A DNA stretch of 64,000 bases from Rhizobium aethiopicum (GTDB lineage: Bacteria > Pseudomonadota > Alphaproteobacteria > Rhizobiales > Rhizobiaceae), in the NCBI RefSeq assembly GCF_014197535.1, contig NZ_JACIFV010000009.1, positions 66,082-130,081 of the forward strand, in the 5' to 3' direction. Below are positions 9,092 through 16,564 of the stretch, piece after piece. Numbering within the stretch: position 1 is the stretch's first letter; every line of letters begins with the position of its first letter. Made by a program: the position numbers and the translations under genes. The notes under the pieces were generated by a model, which was given only the letters and a program-made list of their open reading frames with translations, was not told the origin of the DNA and ran no database searches.

Positions 9092-9709
9092 TCACTGGAA
9101 TGAGTAATCAGCCGGCACCATCTGCGTTTCTATAGCGAAGGTGACGATGTCGCCGAGTTCGGGGATGGCAAAATCCAATCCCCACTCGCTGCGACGGATG
9201 CTGCCGGTCGCCGAGAAACCGATCTTCGGCACGCCCATCATCGGGTGCTCGGCCATTGAACCGTTGAAGGTGACGTCGAGCGTTGCCGGGTGCGTCTCAC
9301 CGCGTAAGGTCAGGAGGCCTTCGACGGTGCCGGTCTTATTGCCCGTTACATGGATCTTCCTAGAAACGAAGGTGATCGGCTTGGCCGCCAGGAAGCTCTC
9401 GTCTCCGCCGATCTCCGCATCGAAGTTGACCTTCTCGGGCCATGGATAGTCGGTGCGGACCGAAAGCGGATCAATCGTGACCAAAAGCGTGGAGGCCTCA
9501 GGTTTTTCGGGCTTCCAGTCGAGCCGCGCATCGACTCCGGTAAAGCGCGCGGTGTAGTGGGACAGGCCGGAATGGTCGAACGACCAATTGAAACTCGAAT
9601 GCGAGGGATCGGTCTTGTAGGGTCCGCCCGGCGCAGGATCGGTGGCGGCGGCATGGGCAAAGGTCGTGGTCAAAGCCAGAGCAAGGGCGAGTGCAGTTAT
9701 GCGAAGCAT
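9092..9709 (-). CDS. YceI family periplasmic protein
   Basis: Lipocalin-like beta-barrel protein expected to bind an isoprenoid or other amphiphilic ligand in the periplasm. The N-terminus MLRITALALALALTTTFAHAA is a clear signal peptide with cleavage near residue 21. The mature part begins with the YceI pattern YKTDPSHSSFNWSFDHSGLSHYTARF and continues with the TLRGETHPATLDVTFNG and GFSATGSIRRSEWGLD motifs. I chose the ATG at 9709 because GAGGA lies at the right distance; a longer frame to 9751 would hide the signal peptide. It is last in a minus-strand operon with nat (38-bp gap) and the cupin gene. Confidence 0.92.
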   Translation of the reverse strand: MLRITALALALALTTTFAHAAATDPAPGGPYKTDPSHSSFNWSFDHSGLSHYTARFTGVDARLDWKPEKPEASTLLVTIDPLSVRTDYPWPEKVNFDAEIGGDESFLAAKPITFVSRKIHVTGNKTGTVEGLLTLRGETHPATLDVTFNGSMAEHPMMGVPKIGFSATGSIRRSEWGLDFAIPELGDIVTFAIETQMVPADYSFQ

Positions 9710-9747
9710 TGATAGTTCCTCGGATGGGAAATGATGAGGTTGTCGGC

Positions 9748-10593
9748 TCACGCCGCCTTGTCGCGGCGGATCGTCCGGAGGCGCTCCCAGACGCGGTCGG
9801 ACCGGGGAATGTCGAGATCGAAGACTGTCTCGAACGTGTCGCCGAGATGGGCGGCGCTCGTAATGCTCTCCTCGCTGAGGCTGTTCGCCGTCACGCGGCG
9901 CAGACGGTCGTTCTGGAGGGCGACGTAGCCGTCCGCCGTGTGCCGCAACACCGCGAGCGCATTGGTGAACGGAGAGCCGCGATCTTGCATCAGCCAGCCA
10001 TGTGTTGCGGCCATCGCGGCTTCGTCGCTGTAGTCGAGCCGGAAATCGAAACTTTTCGCGATGCCGAGCACATGGTTACTGAAGCGCAGCCAGTTCCCGT
10101 CGGCCGGCATAATCGAGAAATCGAAGCCGCGTTGGCTGATCGGCCCGGCCACAAGCGGCACCGGCTCGATGATGGCGTCCGCTATGCCGACCTCGGCGAG
10201 ATAGGGACGGTCGAAGTCGACACGCAGCGTCAGATGATTGCCGATGGCGATATCGCCAAGCTTTTCCCGGTCGACGGCGCCGCAAAGGCGCGTCACACGG
10301 AAGCCCAGTGCAGCAAGCGCGGCGCCGAAGAGGCCGTTCATCTCATAACACCAGCCGCCGCGCCGCCTCTCGACCATCTTGGCGAATGCCGCAGCCGGGG
10401 TGATCGCGGAGGGCCATCCCATGAAGGCGTCCAGTGCCTCCCATGTAAAACTCATGAGATGGGCGCGATGCAACTGCGACAAGCTGTCGATGTCGAGGCG
10501 CGAAGGCCGCTCGACCCCGATCCGGGCCAAATAGGCATCGAGTTGCGCGGTTGTCAGGGTCACTGCGTTTTCATTCGAAGGTACATGTGTCAT
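9748..10593 (-). CDS. Arylamine N-acetyltransferase family protein (Cys-His-Glu variant)
   Basis: Cytoplasmic acetyl-CoA-dependent N-acetyltransferase of the NAT family, 281 aa. The nucleophile is Cys82 in RRGGWCYEMNGLF, the hallmark of the family. His120 in GNHLTLRVD is the second triad residue. The third position, usually Asp in a VDVGFG motif, reads YLAEVGIAD, placing Glu134 where Asp is expected. The ATG at 10593 is preceded by AAGGAG at an ideal distance; a longer frame to 10611 is unlikely. It lies between a cupin gene and yceI. The Glu variant may alter activity. Confidence 0.9.
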   Translation of the reverse strand: MTHVPSNENAVTLTTAQLDAYLARIGVERPSRLDIDSLSQLHRAHLMSFTWEALDAFMGWPSAITPAAAFAKMVERRRGGWCYEMNGLFGAALAALGFRVTRLCGAVDREKLGDIAIGNHLTLRVDFDRPYLAEVGIADAIIEPVPLVAGPISQRGFDFSIMPADGNWLRFSNHVLGIAKSFDFRLDYSDEAAMAATHGWLMQDRGSPFTNALAVLRHTADGYVALQNDRLRRVTANSLSEESITSAAHLGDTFETVFDLDIPRSDRVWERLRTIRRDKAA

Positions 10594-10650
10594 CGTTCGG
10601 TCTCCTTTCAAATGGACCGTTGCTCATTATCGAGACGTGTTTGCGTTGGT

Positions 10651-11112
10651 TCAGGCCACCTTGCGATCGTCCTCGGGTGGGAAGGTCAGGCCGAAGCCGC
10701 GGGCGATCGAGGCGATCTGCTCGGGCGTTTCCGGCTTGCAGAGTTCTACGATCGGAAAGAAGCTTTCGAACCCGCCCGGGGTGACGATGACCATGAGGCG
10801 GCCCTCGGTCTGCCCCACATTGCGGAACCGGTGCGGCACACCGCGCGGCAAGGCGATAGAGCCGCCTTCCGTGAGTTCGACATAATCGCCGGCGCACCAG
10901 AAGCCGAAGCGGCCCGAAAGAACGCGAAACAACTCGTCCTCGCGCTCATGCACGTGCAGTGGCGGACCTTCGCCAGGCAGCACGCAGGCTTCGAACATGC
11001 CGAGCGAACCGCCGGTATTTTCCGCCATAATACGAAGGACATGCTTGCCAAAGGCCATTACCGCCATCCCGTGCGCCGGCGGCGAAACCGCCGCATGATC
11101 AAACTTCTCCAT
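10651..11112 (-). CDS. Cupin domain protein (153 aa)
   Basis: Single-domain beta-barrel cupin. The first cupin motif is seen as PLHVHEREDELFRVLSGRFGFW (metal-binding His-X-His-X5-Glu type) and the second as LPRGVPHRFRNVG. No signal peptide, so probably cytoplasmic. The start at 11112 follows GGAGAAAGAG; an upstream in-frame start at 11139 would add nine residues without a ribosome site. It heads the three-gene minus-strand operon with nat and yceI. Substrate unknown; such small cupins are often sensors or isomerase/dioxygenase-like enzymes. Confidence 0.88.
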   Translation of the reverse strand: MEKFDHAAVSPPAHGMAVMAFGKHVLRIMAENTGGSLGMFEACVLPGEGPPLHVHEREDELFRVLSGRFGFWCAGDYVELTEGGSIALPRGVPHRFRNVGQTEGRLMVIVTPGGFESFFPIVELCKPETPEQIASIARGFGLTFPPEDDRKVA

Positions 11113-11398
11113 TTCTCTTTCTCCAAATTCGTCCCGCATCGACCGCCGGCGGTTTCGCCTGCGGCGAAACGCAGAAATCCGTGCCCCGCTCCGCTATGCG
11201 GGGCGGGCGCGATTGTCTTTCGCCCGGCGGCACGGGGCCGCCGAACACCCGGGTGTGATGATAATCGAGGCCGTCCGGCCGGTACGTCGCTTCTATAGCG
11301 CAGCGAAAAAACCGGCGTTCCTAAATGAATGTGCAAGCCGTACCGGGAATCCTAAAAGTTTGCTAAGGAGGATTGGGGCAAAGCAATGGGGGACGCCA

Positions 11399-11884
11399 GT
11401 GAGGCTTGATGACAGGCTTCTCGATTTTTTCAACAGGCCGCTGATGTGCATCATCGCGGTGGCTGACGAGACCGGCCGTCCTTCGGCGGGACGCGGCGTC
11501 GGCTTCCATCTTCTTGAAGACCGGGAAACGATCGACGTCATCTTTTCAGCCTGGCAGTGGCCGCGGCTCGAAATCGGTATACGCCAGACCGGGCGGATCG
11601 CCGCCACCTTCGTAACCCCCTCGGATTATGTAAGTTTCCAGCTGAAGGGGAGCGCCGGGATGCGAGAGATCCAGCGTTCTGACCTCGATCGCGCCGATCA
11701 TTTCATCGCCGCGGCGACGAACGAGCTCGAATCGCTCGGCGTCCCCCGGCGTCTTATCGCGCCATGGCTGACGGCGCGCGAGGCGCGGGTCGCCCGGCTG
11801 GTGATCAGTGAAATCTATGTCCAGACGCCCGGTCCGCTCGCCGGCATGCTGGCGGGCACCCATGTTGGCGCGCGGTCCCAATGA
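11399..11884 (+). CDS. Pyridoxamine 5'-phosphate oxidase-fold flavin-binding protein
   Basis: About 161 aa with a split beta-barrel fold of the PNPOx-like family: LLDFFNRPLMCIIAVADETGRPSAGRGVGF, then IDVIFSAWQWPRLEIGIRQTGRIAATFVTP and FQLKGSAG. Likely binds FMN or a related cofactor. The start is uncertain: GTG at 11399 (preceded by GGGGGACGCC) gives the compact domain, while the frame stays open to 11213 through low-complexity sequence. The TGA stop overlaps the ATG of the next gene, which carries a second copy of this domain, so the two products are probably made and act together. Confidence 0.78.
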   Translation: MRLDDRLLDFFNRPLMCIIAVADETGRPSAGRGVGFHLLEDRETIDVIFSAWQWPRLEIGIRQTGRIAATFVTPSDYVSFQLKGSAGMREIQRSDLDRADHFIAAATNELESLGVPRRLIAPWLTAREARVARLVISEIYVQTPGPLAGMLAGTHVGARSQ

Positions 11885-13233
11885 ATCTGCGGCTTTCCGA
11901 TCTTTCCGCCTGCTTCGAGGGTGTCATTCCCTCCATCATCGCCACGGCCTCGGCCGACGGCATGCCGAACATATCCTATCTCTCCCATGTGGTGCGGGTC
12001 GATGAGGAGCATGTCGCGCTCTCCAACCAGTTCTTCGCCAAGACGGCGGCGAATATACGCGCCAACCCAAAGGTCACGCTGATCCTGGTGGACGGGTTCA
12101 CCGGCGACCAGTTTCTGCTCGACATTGGTTTTGTTCGTTCGGTCGATGCCGGCGCGCTGTTCGACAAGATCGCCCGCCAGCTCAAGGCGAGCAGCGCGCA
12201 GATCGGCATGTCGGATGTCATGCGGCTGAGGAGCGCCGATATTTTCCGGGTGTACGGAATTGAGAAGGTTCCCTCGCCGGTGGAAACAGCTTCGCCGCCG
12301 AGCAGCCGGGCGCCTGTCAGCCTCCCGGATCTTTCCAAGGCGATCAAGGCGATCGAGCGACAGTCGGAGGCCGATGAGATCATCGACAGCCTGCTCGTCG
12401 GCGTCAAGCACGTGCTGGGATACGGCAACGCGCTCGTGCTCATCCACGACAACCATCGCGGCTGCCTGATCACGACGGGCAGCATCGGCTACGAGCGCTC
12501 GGGCCTCGGATCCGAAATCGCAGGCGGCGAAGGATTGATCGGGGCTGCGGCAGCGGGTGGACAGACGATCAAGGTCAGTGACATGAGCCGTGTGCGCCGG
12601 TTTGGCGAAGCCATCGGTCTGGAGGCGGAAGGGGCTGAAAATGCGACGCGCACGATCGCTTTCCCGCATTTGCCGACGGCAATGAGCCAGATTGCCGTTC
12701 CCATGATCGCCGGCGGCGCGGTGACGGGCGTGCTCTTCATCGAGAGCACGGAGCGGCTCGCCTTTCGAGAAGAGGACGAGGCTGCTCTCGAGATACTGGC
12801 GGGACAGGCTGCCAGCGCCCTCAGGGCCAGCGAGCGGGCAGCGGCTGCCGCCGAACAGAGACCTGCGATCAGCACGCCCGAGCCTGTTGCCGCCGGCCGA
12901 GAAATTCGCATTGTCCATCACCGCTTCGATGACAGCGTGTTCATCGATGGCACTTACATCGTGAAGGGCGTTGCCGGCACACTGCTGCGCCTGATGCTCG
13001 ACTGGCATCTGAGCGACGGCAGAAGCGAGTTCACCAACCGGGAAATGCGGTTGACCGCCGGCGCACGCATGCCGGAGATCAAGGACAATCTCGAAACCCG
13101 GCTCTTGCTGTTGCGCCGCCGGCTCGAAGAAAAGCAGGCGCCCATCCGCCTCGCGCGCGTCGGCCGGGGCCGCGTCAAACTGGAGGCGGAAGGACCGCTG
13201 GTCCTTGAAGCCGTCGCAGGTGAATCCCCATAA
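11881..13233 (+). CDS. PNPOx-like / GAF / winged-helix-like three-domain protein
   Basis: A 450-aa fusion. Residues 1-130 are a second PNPOx-type split barrel (VIPSIIATASADGMPNISYLSH, FFAKTAANIRANPKVTLILVD). Residues about 150-320 form a GAF domain (EIIDSLLVGVKHVLGY, SQIAVPMIAGGAVTGVLFIE, FREEDEAALEILAGQAASAL). Residues about 350-430 look like a DNA-binding winged helix (FDDSVFIDGTYIVKGVAGTLLRLML, then FTNREMRL and DNLETRLLLLRRRL). It is coupled to the preceding gene by an ATGA overlap. Domain content suggests a flavin- or redox-responsive regulator; ligand and targets are unknown. It is the gene immediately upstream of the bufferin cluster, 199 bp away. Confidence 0.8.
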   Translation: MNLRLSDLSACFEGVIPSIIATASADGMPNISYLSHVVRVDEEHVALSNQFFAKTAANIRANPKVTLILVDGFTGDQFLLDIGFVRSVDAGALFDKIARQLKASSAQIGMSDVMRLRSADIFRVYGIEKVPSPVETASPPSSRAPVSLPDLSKAIKAIERQSEADEIIDSLLVGVKHVLGYGNALVLIHDNHRGCLITTGSIGYERSGLGSEIAGGEGLIGAAAAGGQTIKVSDMSRVRRFGEAIGLEAEGAENATRTIAFPHLPTAMSQIAVPMIAGGAVTGVLFIESTERLAFREEDEAALEILAGQAASALRASERAAAAAEQRPAISTPEPVAAGREIRIVHHRFDDSVFIDGTYIVKGVAGTLLRLMLDWHLSDGRSEFTNREMRLTAGARMPEIKDNLETRLLLLRRRLEEKQAPIRLARVGRGRVKLEAEGPLVLEAVAGESP

Positions 13234-13432
13234 GCTGAGTGCGGCGCAATCCTCCGGCGGCGCCTGCGCCAAACGAGCCCCGCCACGTCCCACGAACAAA
13301 ACCGTACCATCGTGCGAAGGCCGATCACCAATTCGTGTTCGTCATGCCTGTAACTAGCGGGATCGTCGTCTCGAAAGAGGGATTACGCGGGCCGATGACC
13401 GGTGCGCGGATCTTTGCAAGAGGAGACCATCC

Positions 13433-13720
13433 ATGAACCGTTCCACTCTCAGCCTCGCCCTCGCAGGCTCGCTCGCCACTGCGATTTCATCCGCTGCCTT
13501 CGCCGCACCGCTGCCGGCGGAGAAAATGGTGGGCAAGGAGAAATGCTATGGCATCGCGCTCAAGGGTCACAATGATTGTGCCGCCGGTGCCGGCACGACC
13601 TGCGCAGGGACATCGACGATGGATTATCAGGGCAACGCCTGGAAGGCAGTCCCAGCCGGCACCTGCACCAGCATGAACGTCAAGGGGCACATGGGTAAGC
13701 TCGAGCCGACGAAAGCCTGA
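13433..13720 (+). CDS. bufA1: Bufferin precursor (DUF2282, BufA1 family)
   Basis: A 95-aa precursor with a clean signal peptide (residues 1-25, ending SAAFAA) and a short mature part holding exactly four cysteines: Cys38 (KEKCYG), Cys49 (HNDCA), Cys57 (GTTCAG) and Cys78 (AGTCTS). This is the DUF2282 pattern. Members are ribosomally made, post-translationally modified periplasmic copper-binding peptides (bufferins), whose central cysteines are converted to heterocycles by a DUF692/MNIO enzyme. Strong ribosome site AAGAGGAGA before ATG 13433. A terminator-like hairpin follows, then the enzyme genes. Confidence 0.92.
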   Translation: MNRSTLSLALAGSLATAISSAAFAAPLPAEKMVGKEKCYGIALKGHNDCAAGAGTTCAGTSTMDYQGNAWKAVPAGTCTSMNVKGHMGKLEPTKA

Positions 13721-13730
13721 CCACGAAAGC

Positions 13731-13753
13731 GGAGGCCCGATGTTCGGGCCTCC
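13731..13753 (+). terminator. Terminator-like hairpin between bufA1 and bufB
   Basis: Perfect 10-bp stem GGAGGCCCGA (13731-13740) / TCGGGCCTCC (13744-13753) with a 3-nt loop, followed by ATCTTTTCT. It begins 10 bp after the bufA1 stop and ends 29 bp before bufB. It would partly end transcription or protect the short bufA1 message, so precursor is made in excess over enzyme. Confidence 0.75.
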
Positions 13754-13782
13754 ATCTTTTCTCGCCAAACCGGGAGAATGCG

Positions 13783-14670
13783 ATGACTGCTTCGACAACC
13801 CGACCTGTCCTGCTGCCGGCGCGGGGCGGCCTCGGCCTAAAGCCCGAGCATTATGACACTATTCTGGCCGATCTGCCGGATGTCGGCTTCTTTGAGGTCC
13901 ATGCCGAGAACTACATGGGCGCAGGCGGGCCGCCGCATCGCTACCTCGAAGCCATCACGGAACACTATCCGCTGTCGCTGCACGGGGTCGGCTTATCGAT
14001 CGGTGCGGCGCGTGGGCTCGACAAGGCGCATCTGAAGCGGCTTCGCAGCTTGCTCGATCGCTATCGGCCGCAGAGCTTTTCCGAACATCTGGCCTGGTCG
14101 ACGCATGACACGGGATATCTCAACGATTTGTTGCCGCTACCCTACACGGCAGAAACGCTGGCGCGCGTCGTCGACCATGTCGACGAAACGCAACAGGCGC
14201 TCGGGCGGCAACTGCTGCTGGAAAACCCTTCCACCTATATACTGTTCGCGGACAGTACGATCGACGAAGTGGATTTTCTGGCGACGATCGCTGAGCGGAC
14301 GGGCTGTGGCCTTCTGCTCGACGTCAACAATGTGATGGTCTCGGCGGTGAACCACCGGCTCGATGCCGCTACCTATATAGATCGTTTTCCGGTCGAGTTC
14401 GTCGGTGAGATTCACCTCGCCGGTTACGACGAAACCGTCGACCCCGCCGGCGACCGGCTGCTGATTGACGCGCATGCGACAGCCGTGAAGAGCGACGTAT
14501 TGGCGCTCTACAAACATACCCTCGCGCGCACCGGCGCACTCCCGACGCTGATTGAATGGGACAATAATGTTCCGGATTTCGCCACACTGTATTCAGAGGC
14601 GAAACGTGTGGATGCGATGCTCGCCGCCGAAACGTTTCGCCGCGGCGGGCGCCGGATCCGGGCGGCGTGA
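13783..14670 (+). CDS. bufB: MNIO (DUF692) bufferin-modifying enzyme
   Basis: A 295-aa TIM-barrel protein of the DUF692 / multinuclear non-haem iron-dependent oxidase family. Motifs bearing likely iron ligands are [46 protein letters not shown] and EIHLAGYDE. In bufferin systems this enzyme oxidises precursor cysteines to thiooxazole-type heterocycles with the help of a DUF2063 partner. ATG 13783 follows GGGAGA. The stop overlaps the start of the DUF2063 gene (GTGA), so the two are translationally coupled, as expected for a complex. Confidence 0.93.
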   Translation: MTASTTRPVLLPARGGLGLKPEHYDTILADLPDVGFFEVHAENYMGAGGPPHRYLEAITEHYPLSLHGVGLSIGAARGLDKAHLKRLRSLLDRYRPQSFSEHLAWSTHDTGYLNDLLPLPYTAETLARVVDHVDETQQALGRQLLLENPSTYILFADSTIDEVDFLATIAERTGCGLLLDVNNVMVSAVNHRLDAATYIDRFPVEFVGEIHLAGYDETVDPAGDRLLIDAHATAVKSDVLALYKHTLARTGALPTLIEWDNNVPDFATLYSEAKRVDAMLAAETFRRGGRRIRAA

Positions 14671-15428
14671 CGATGGATTTCGCAACCTGCCAAACCGCCT
14701 TCGCCGATGCCTTGCTGCATGCCGAGCGGCCGGTGCCGGAAGGCGTCGTCAACGCGCGAGGCAAGCCCGACGCGGCACGCTTTGCCGTACACCGCAACAA
14801 TGTGTTCGTCGGGCTGACAAAGGCGCTGGCGCAACGCTTTCCGGTAACTGAGAGGCTCGTCGGTTCGGAGTTCTTTGCGGCCATGGCGCGGGCCTACGCT
14901 CAGGATCACAAGCCGGCCTCGCCGCTGATCATGGAATATGGCGAGGATTTCCCCGACTTCATCACAGCTTTTGAGCCTGCAGACACGCTTGTCTATCTGC
15001 CCGATGTCGCACGGCTCGAGGCCGCCTGGACGGAGGCTTACCACGCCGCCGACAGCGCGCCTCTCGATCTTGCGGCACTCAGAGCCGTGGCGCCCGAGAT
15101 GCTTTCGGATTTGCGGCTCGTCCCACACCCCTCGGCGCACCTGATCCTGTCGAATTTTCCGGTTGGTTCGATCTGGAGCGCACATCAAGAGGAGATGGTT
15201 TCGCCGGTCTCCGACTGGAGCGGGCAAGCGGTCCTGGTCGTGCGACCGGAGATGTCGGTCCATGTTCATGTCCTGCCGCCGCGGGACGCCGTTTTTACAG
15301 CCGCCTTGTTCAACGCCGCCACTCTCGGCGAGGCGGCAGAGGCGGCATGTGCGGCTGCCCCGGGATTCGATTTCGGAACGGCGCTGGTCGGCCTTGCAGG
15401 TCTTGGCGCGTTCAGCACCCTTCAATAG
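14667..15428 (+). CDS. bufC: DUF2063 partner protein of the MNIO enzyme
   Basis: A 253-aa cytoplasmic protein of the DUF2063 family, the usual partner and peptide-recognition subunit of DUF692 enzymes. The helical N-terminal domain is recognisable: [48 protein letters not shown] and [13 protein letters not shown]. The C-terminal half (from about residue 150) is beta-rich, with [18 protein letters not shown]. Start is GTG 14667 overlapping the bufB stop, or ATG 14673 two codons later. DoxX follows after 17 bp. Confidence 0.92.
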   Translation: MTMDFATCQTAFADALLHAERPVPEGVVNARGKPDAARFAVHRNNVFVGLTKALAQRFPVTERLVGSEFFAAMARAYAQDHKPASPLIMEYGEDFPDFITAFEPADTLVYLPDVARLEAAWTEAYHAADSAPLDLAALRAVAPEMLSDLRLVPHPSAHLILSNFPVGSIWSAHQEEMVSPVSDWSGQAVLVVRPEMSVHVHVLPPRDAVFTAALFNAATLGEAAEAACAAAPGFDFGTALVGLAGLGAFSTLQ

Positions 15429-15445
15429 TATAAAGGAAACTCCAC

Positions 15446-15943
15446 ATGAAAACCGAAGTGGCCCCTTCGCACGGCTTTGGCGCTGCCGCTGCCGCCCTCG
15501 TCACACGCGCGGAAAGCCTGCTCGCCTCATTTCCCAGGTCACTGCCGCTGCTGGCATTGCGTTTTGCGCTGGCTATTCCCTTCTTCAAGTCGGGGCTGAC
15601 GAAATGGGACGGCTTCCTGACGCTTTCATCGGGCGCAAGATATCTTTTCGAGCAGGAGTTCAAGCTTCATATCTTCGGCAGCGCAGTCGCCTACCCGTTT
15701 CCGCTGACGATGGCGACGGCCGCCGGAATCGGAGAATTGGTCCTGCCAATTCTGCTTATCCTCGGCTTGGCCACACGCTTCGCTGCTCTCGGTCTGCTGC
15801 TGATGACGGCGATTATCCAGCTCACCATCCCGGAGGGCTGGGCGAACTTTCACTTGCCCTGGGCGGCAATGGCGCTGGCATTGGTCGTGTTCGGCGGGGG
15901 CAAGATCGCGGTTGATCCGTTTGTCTTGCAGCGCCGCAAATGA
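15446..15943 (+). CDS. DoxX family membrane protein of the bufferin cluster
   Basis: A 165-aa inner-membrane protein with four predicted helices: LPLLALRFALAIPFFKSGLTKWDGF, TAAGIGELVLPILLILGLA, FAALGLLLMTAIIQLTI and WAAMALALVVFGGG. The FFKSGLTKWDGF segment matches DoxX/DoxD-like proteins. AAAGGAAACTCC precedes ATG 15446. DoxX-like genes commonly end bufferin operons; a redox or electron-supply role for the oxidative maturation is inferred, not shown. It is the last gene of the cluster. Confidence 0.9.
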   Translation: MKTEVAPSHGFGAAAAALVTRAESLLASFPRSLPLLALRFALAIPFFKSGLTKWDGFLTLSSGARYLFEQEFKLHIFGSAVAYPFPLTMATAAGIGELVLPILLILGLATRFAALGLLLMTAIIQLTIPEGWANFHLPWAAMALALVVFGGGKIAVDPFVLQRRK

Positions 15944-16079
15944 CGCGGCGACCAGACGCCTCATCTCCCTGAGGAGGCGCTCAGCTGGCATGAGGGCCTG
16001 CGCCGGAGGGGAAGAGACGGTCATGAGATGTCTCCTGCACGAAAGTGCCGGCAGGCTGGCGCACATCGCCCGAAAGGCT

Positions 16080-16397
16080 TTAGTCGGCGTCGTCGAGGGA
16101 CCTTGCCGCGTCAAGCAGAAGCTGCTTCATTTTTTCGCGAACCGTCTGAGCGCTGATCGCGACGCCCGCATATTGCAGGTCGCTGAGAATCTTTCTGAAG
16201 ACGTGCTCATCTCCTGACTCCAGCAACCCGGCGGAAATGACTTCGTCGAAATAGACGTCGAAGTCATTTCGTCCGATGAGCTCGGCCGCCCAGCGTGCCA
16301 GCATCCGGTCGCGCCTAGCTTTGATATGGAACGAACGCTCGAGCTTGACGATGTACTCTTTCTCGAGTGCTTCTTCACGCTCGTCGATGATGCCCAT
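16080..16397 (-). CDS. DUF1476 / ATPase inhibitor subunit zeta-like protein
   Basis: A 105-aa all-helical protein matching the DUF1476 family, which includes the alphaproteobacterial zeta inhibitor of the F1-ATPase. Matching features are the N-terminal inhibitory segment DEREEALEKEYIVKLERSFHIKARRD, then ARWAAELIG and the SGDEHVFRKILSDL motif (canonical GDEDVFRKI). GGGAGGATCGACG precedes ATG 16397. It stands alone, away from ATP synthase genes, and diverges at the N-terminus, so it is probably a paralog with a stress-related role rather than the main inhibitor. Confidence 0.82.
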   Translation of the reverse strand: MGIIDEREEALEKEYIVKLERSFHIKARRDRMLARWAAELIGRNDFDVYFDEVISAGLLESGDEHVFRKILSDLQYAGVAISAQTVREKMKQLLLDAARSLDDAD

Positions 16398-16514
16398 CGT
16401 CGATCCTCCCGCTGAGTGGCCGTCAGTCGTTCGAATGTGTCGCATTCGCTGCGCAAGTAAATTCTTGCTTCGGAAACTGCCTGCATGAAGGCCTCTCGCG
16501 CCATTTTGCCAGAT

Positions 16515-16536
16515 AATTGCGTAGATCCAAAAGGTT
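16515..16536. repeat. Remnant of an intergenic repeat
   Basis: A 22-bp stretch starting AATTGCGTAGATCC and ending AAAAGGTT differs at one position from 35131-35152, the right end of the palindromic repeat after the first Ku gene. The left arm is missing here, so this is a decayed or partial copy. Confidence 0.6.
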
Positions 16537-16564
16537 AGGCGGCATGCGTAGCGCCTGTAGACAC

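Noticed and set aside
15957..15979. Terminator after the DoxX gene (CGCCTC/GAGGCG)
   Set aside because: The stem is only 6 bp with an 11-nt loop and no T-tract; too weak to call.
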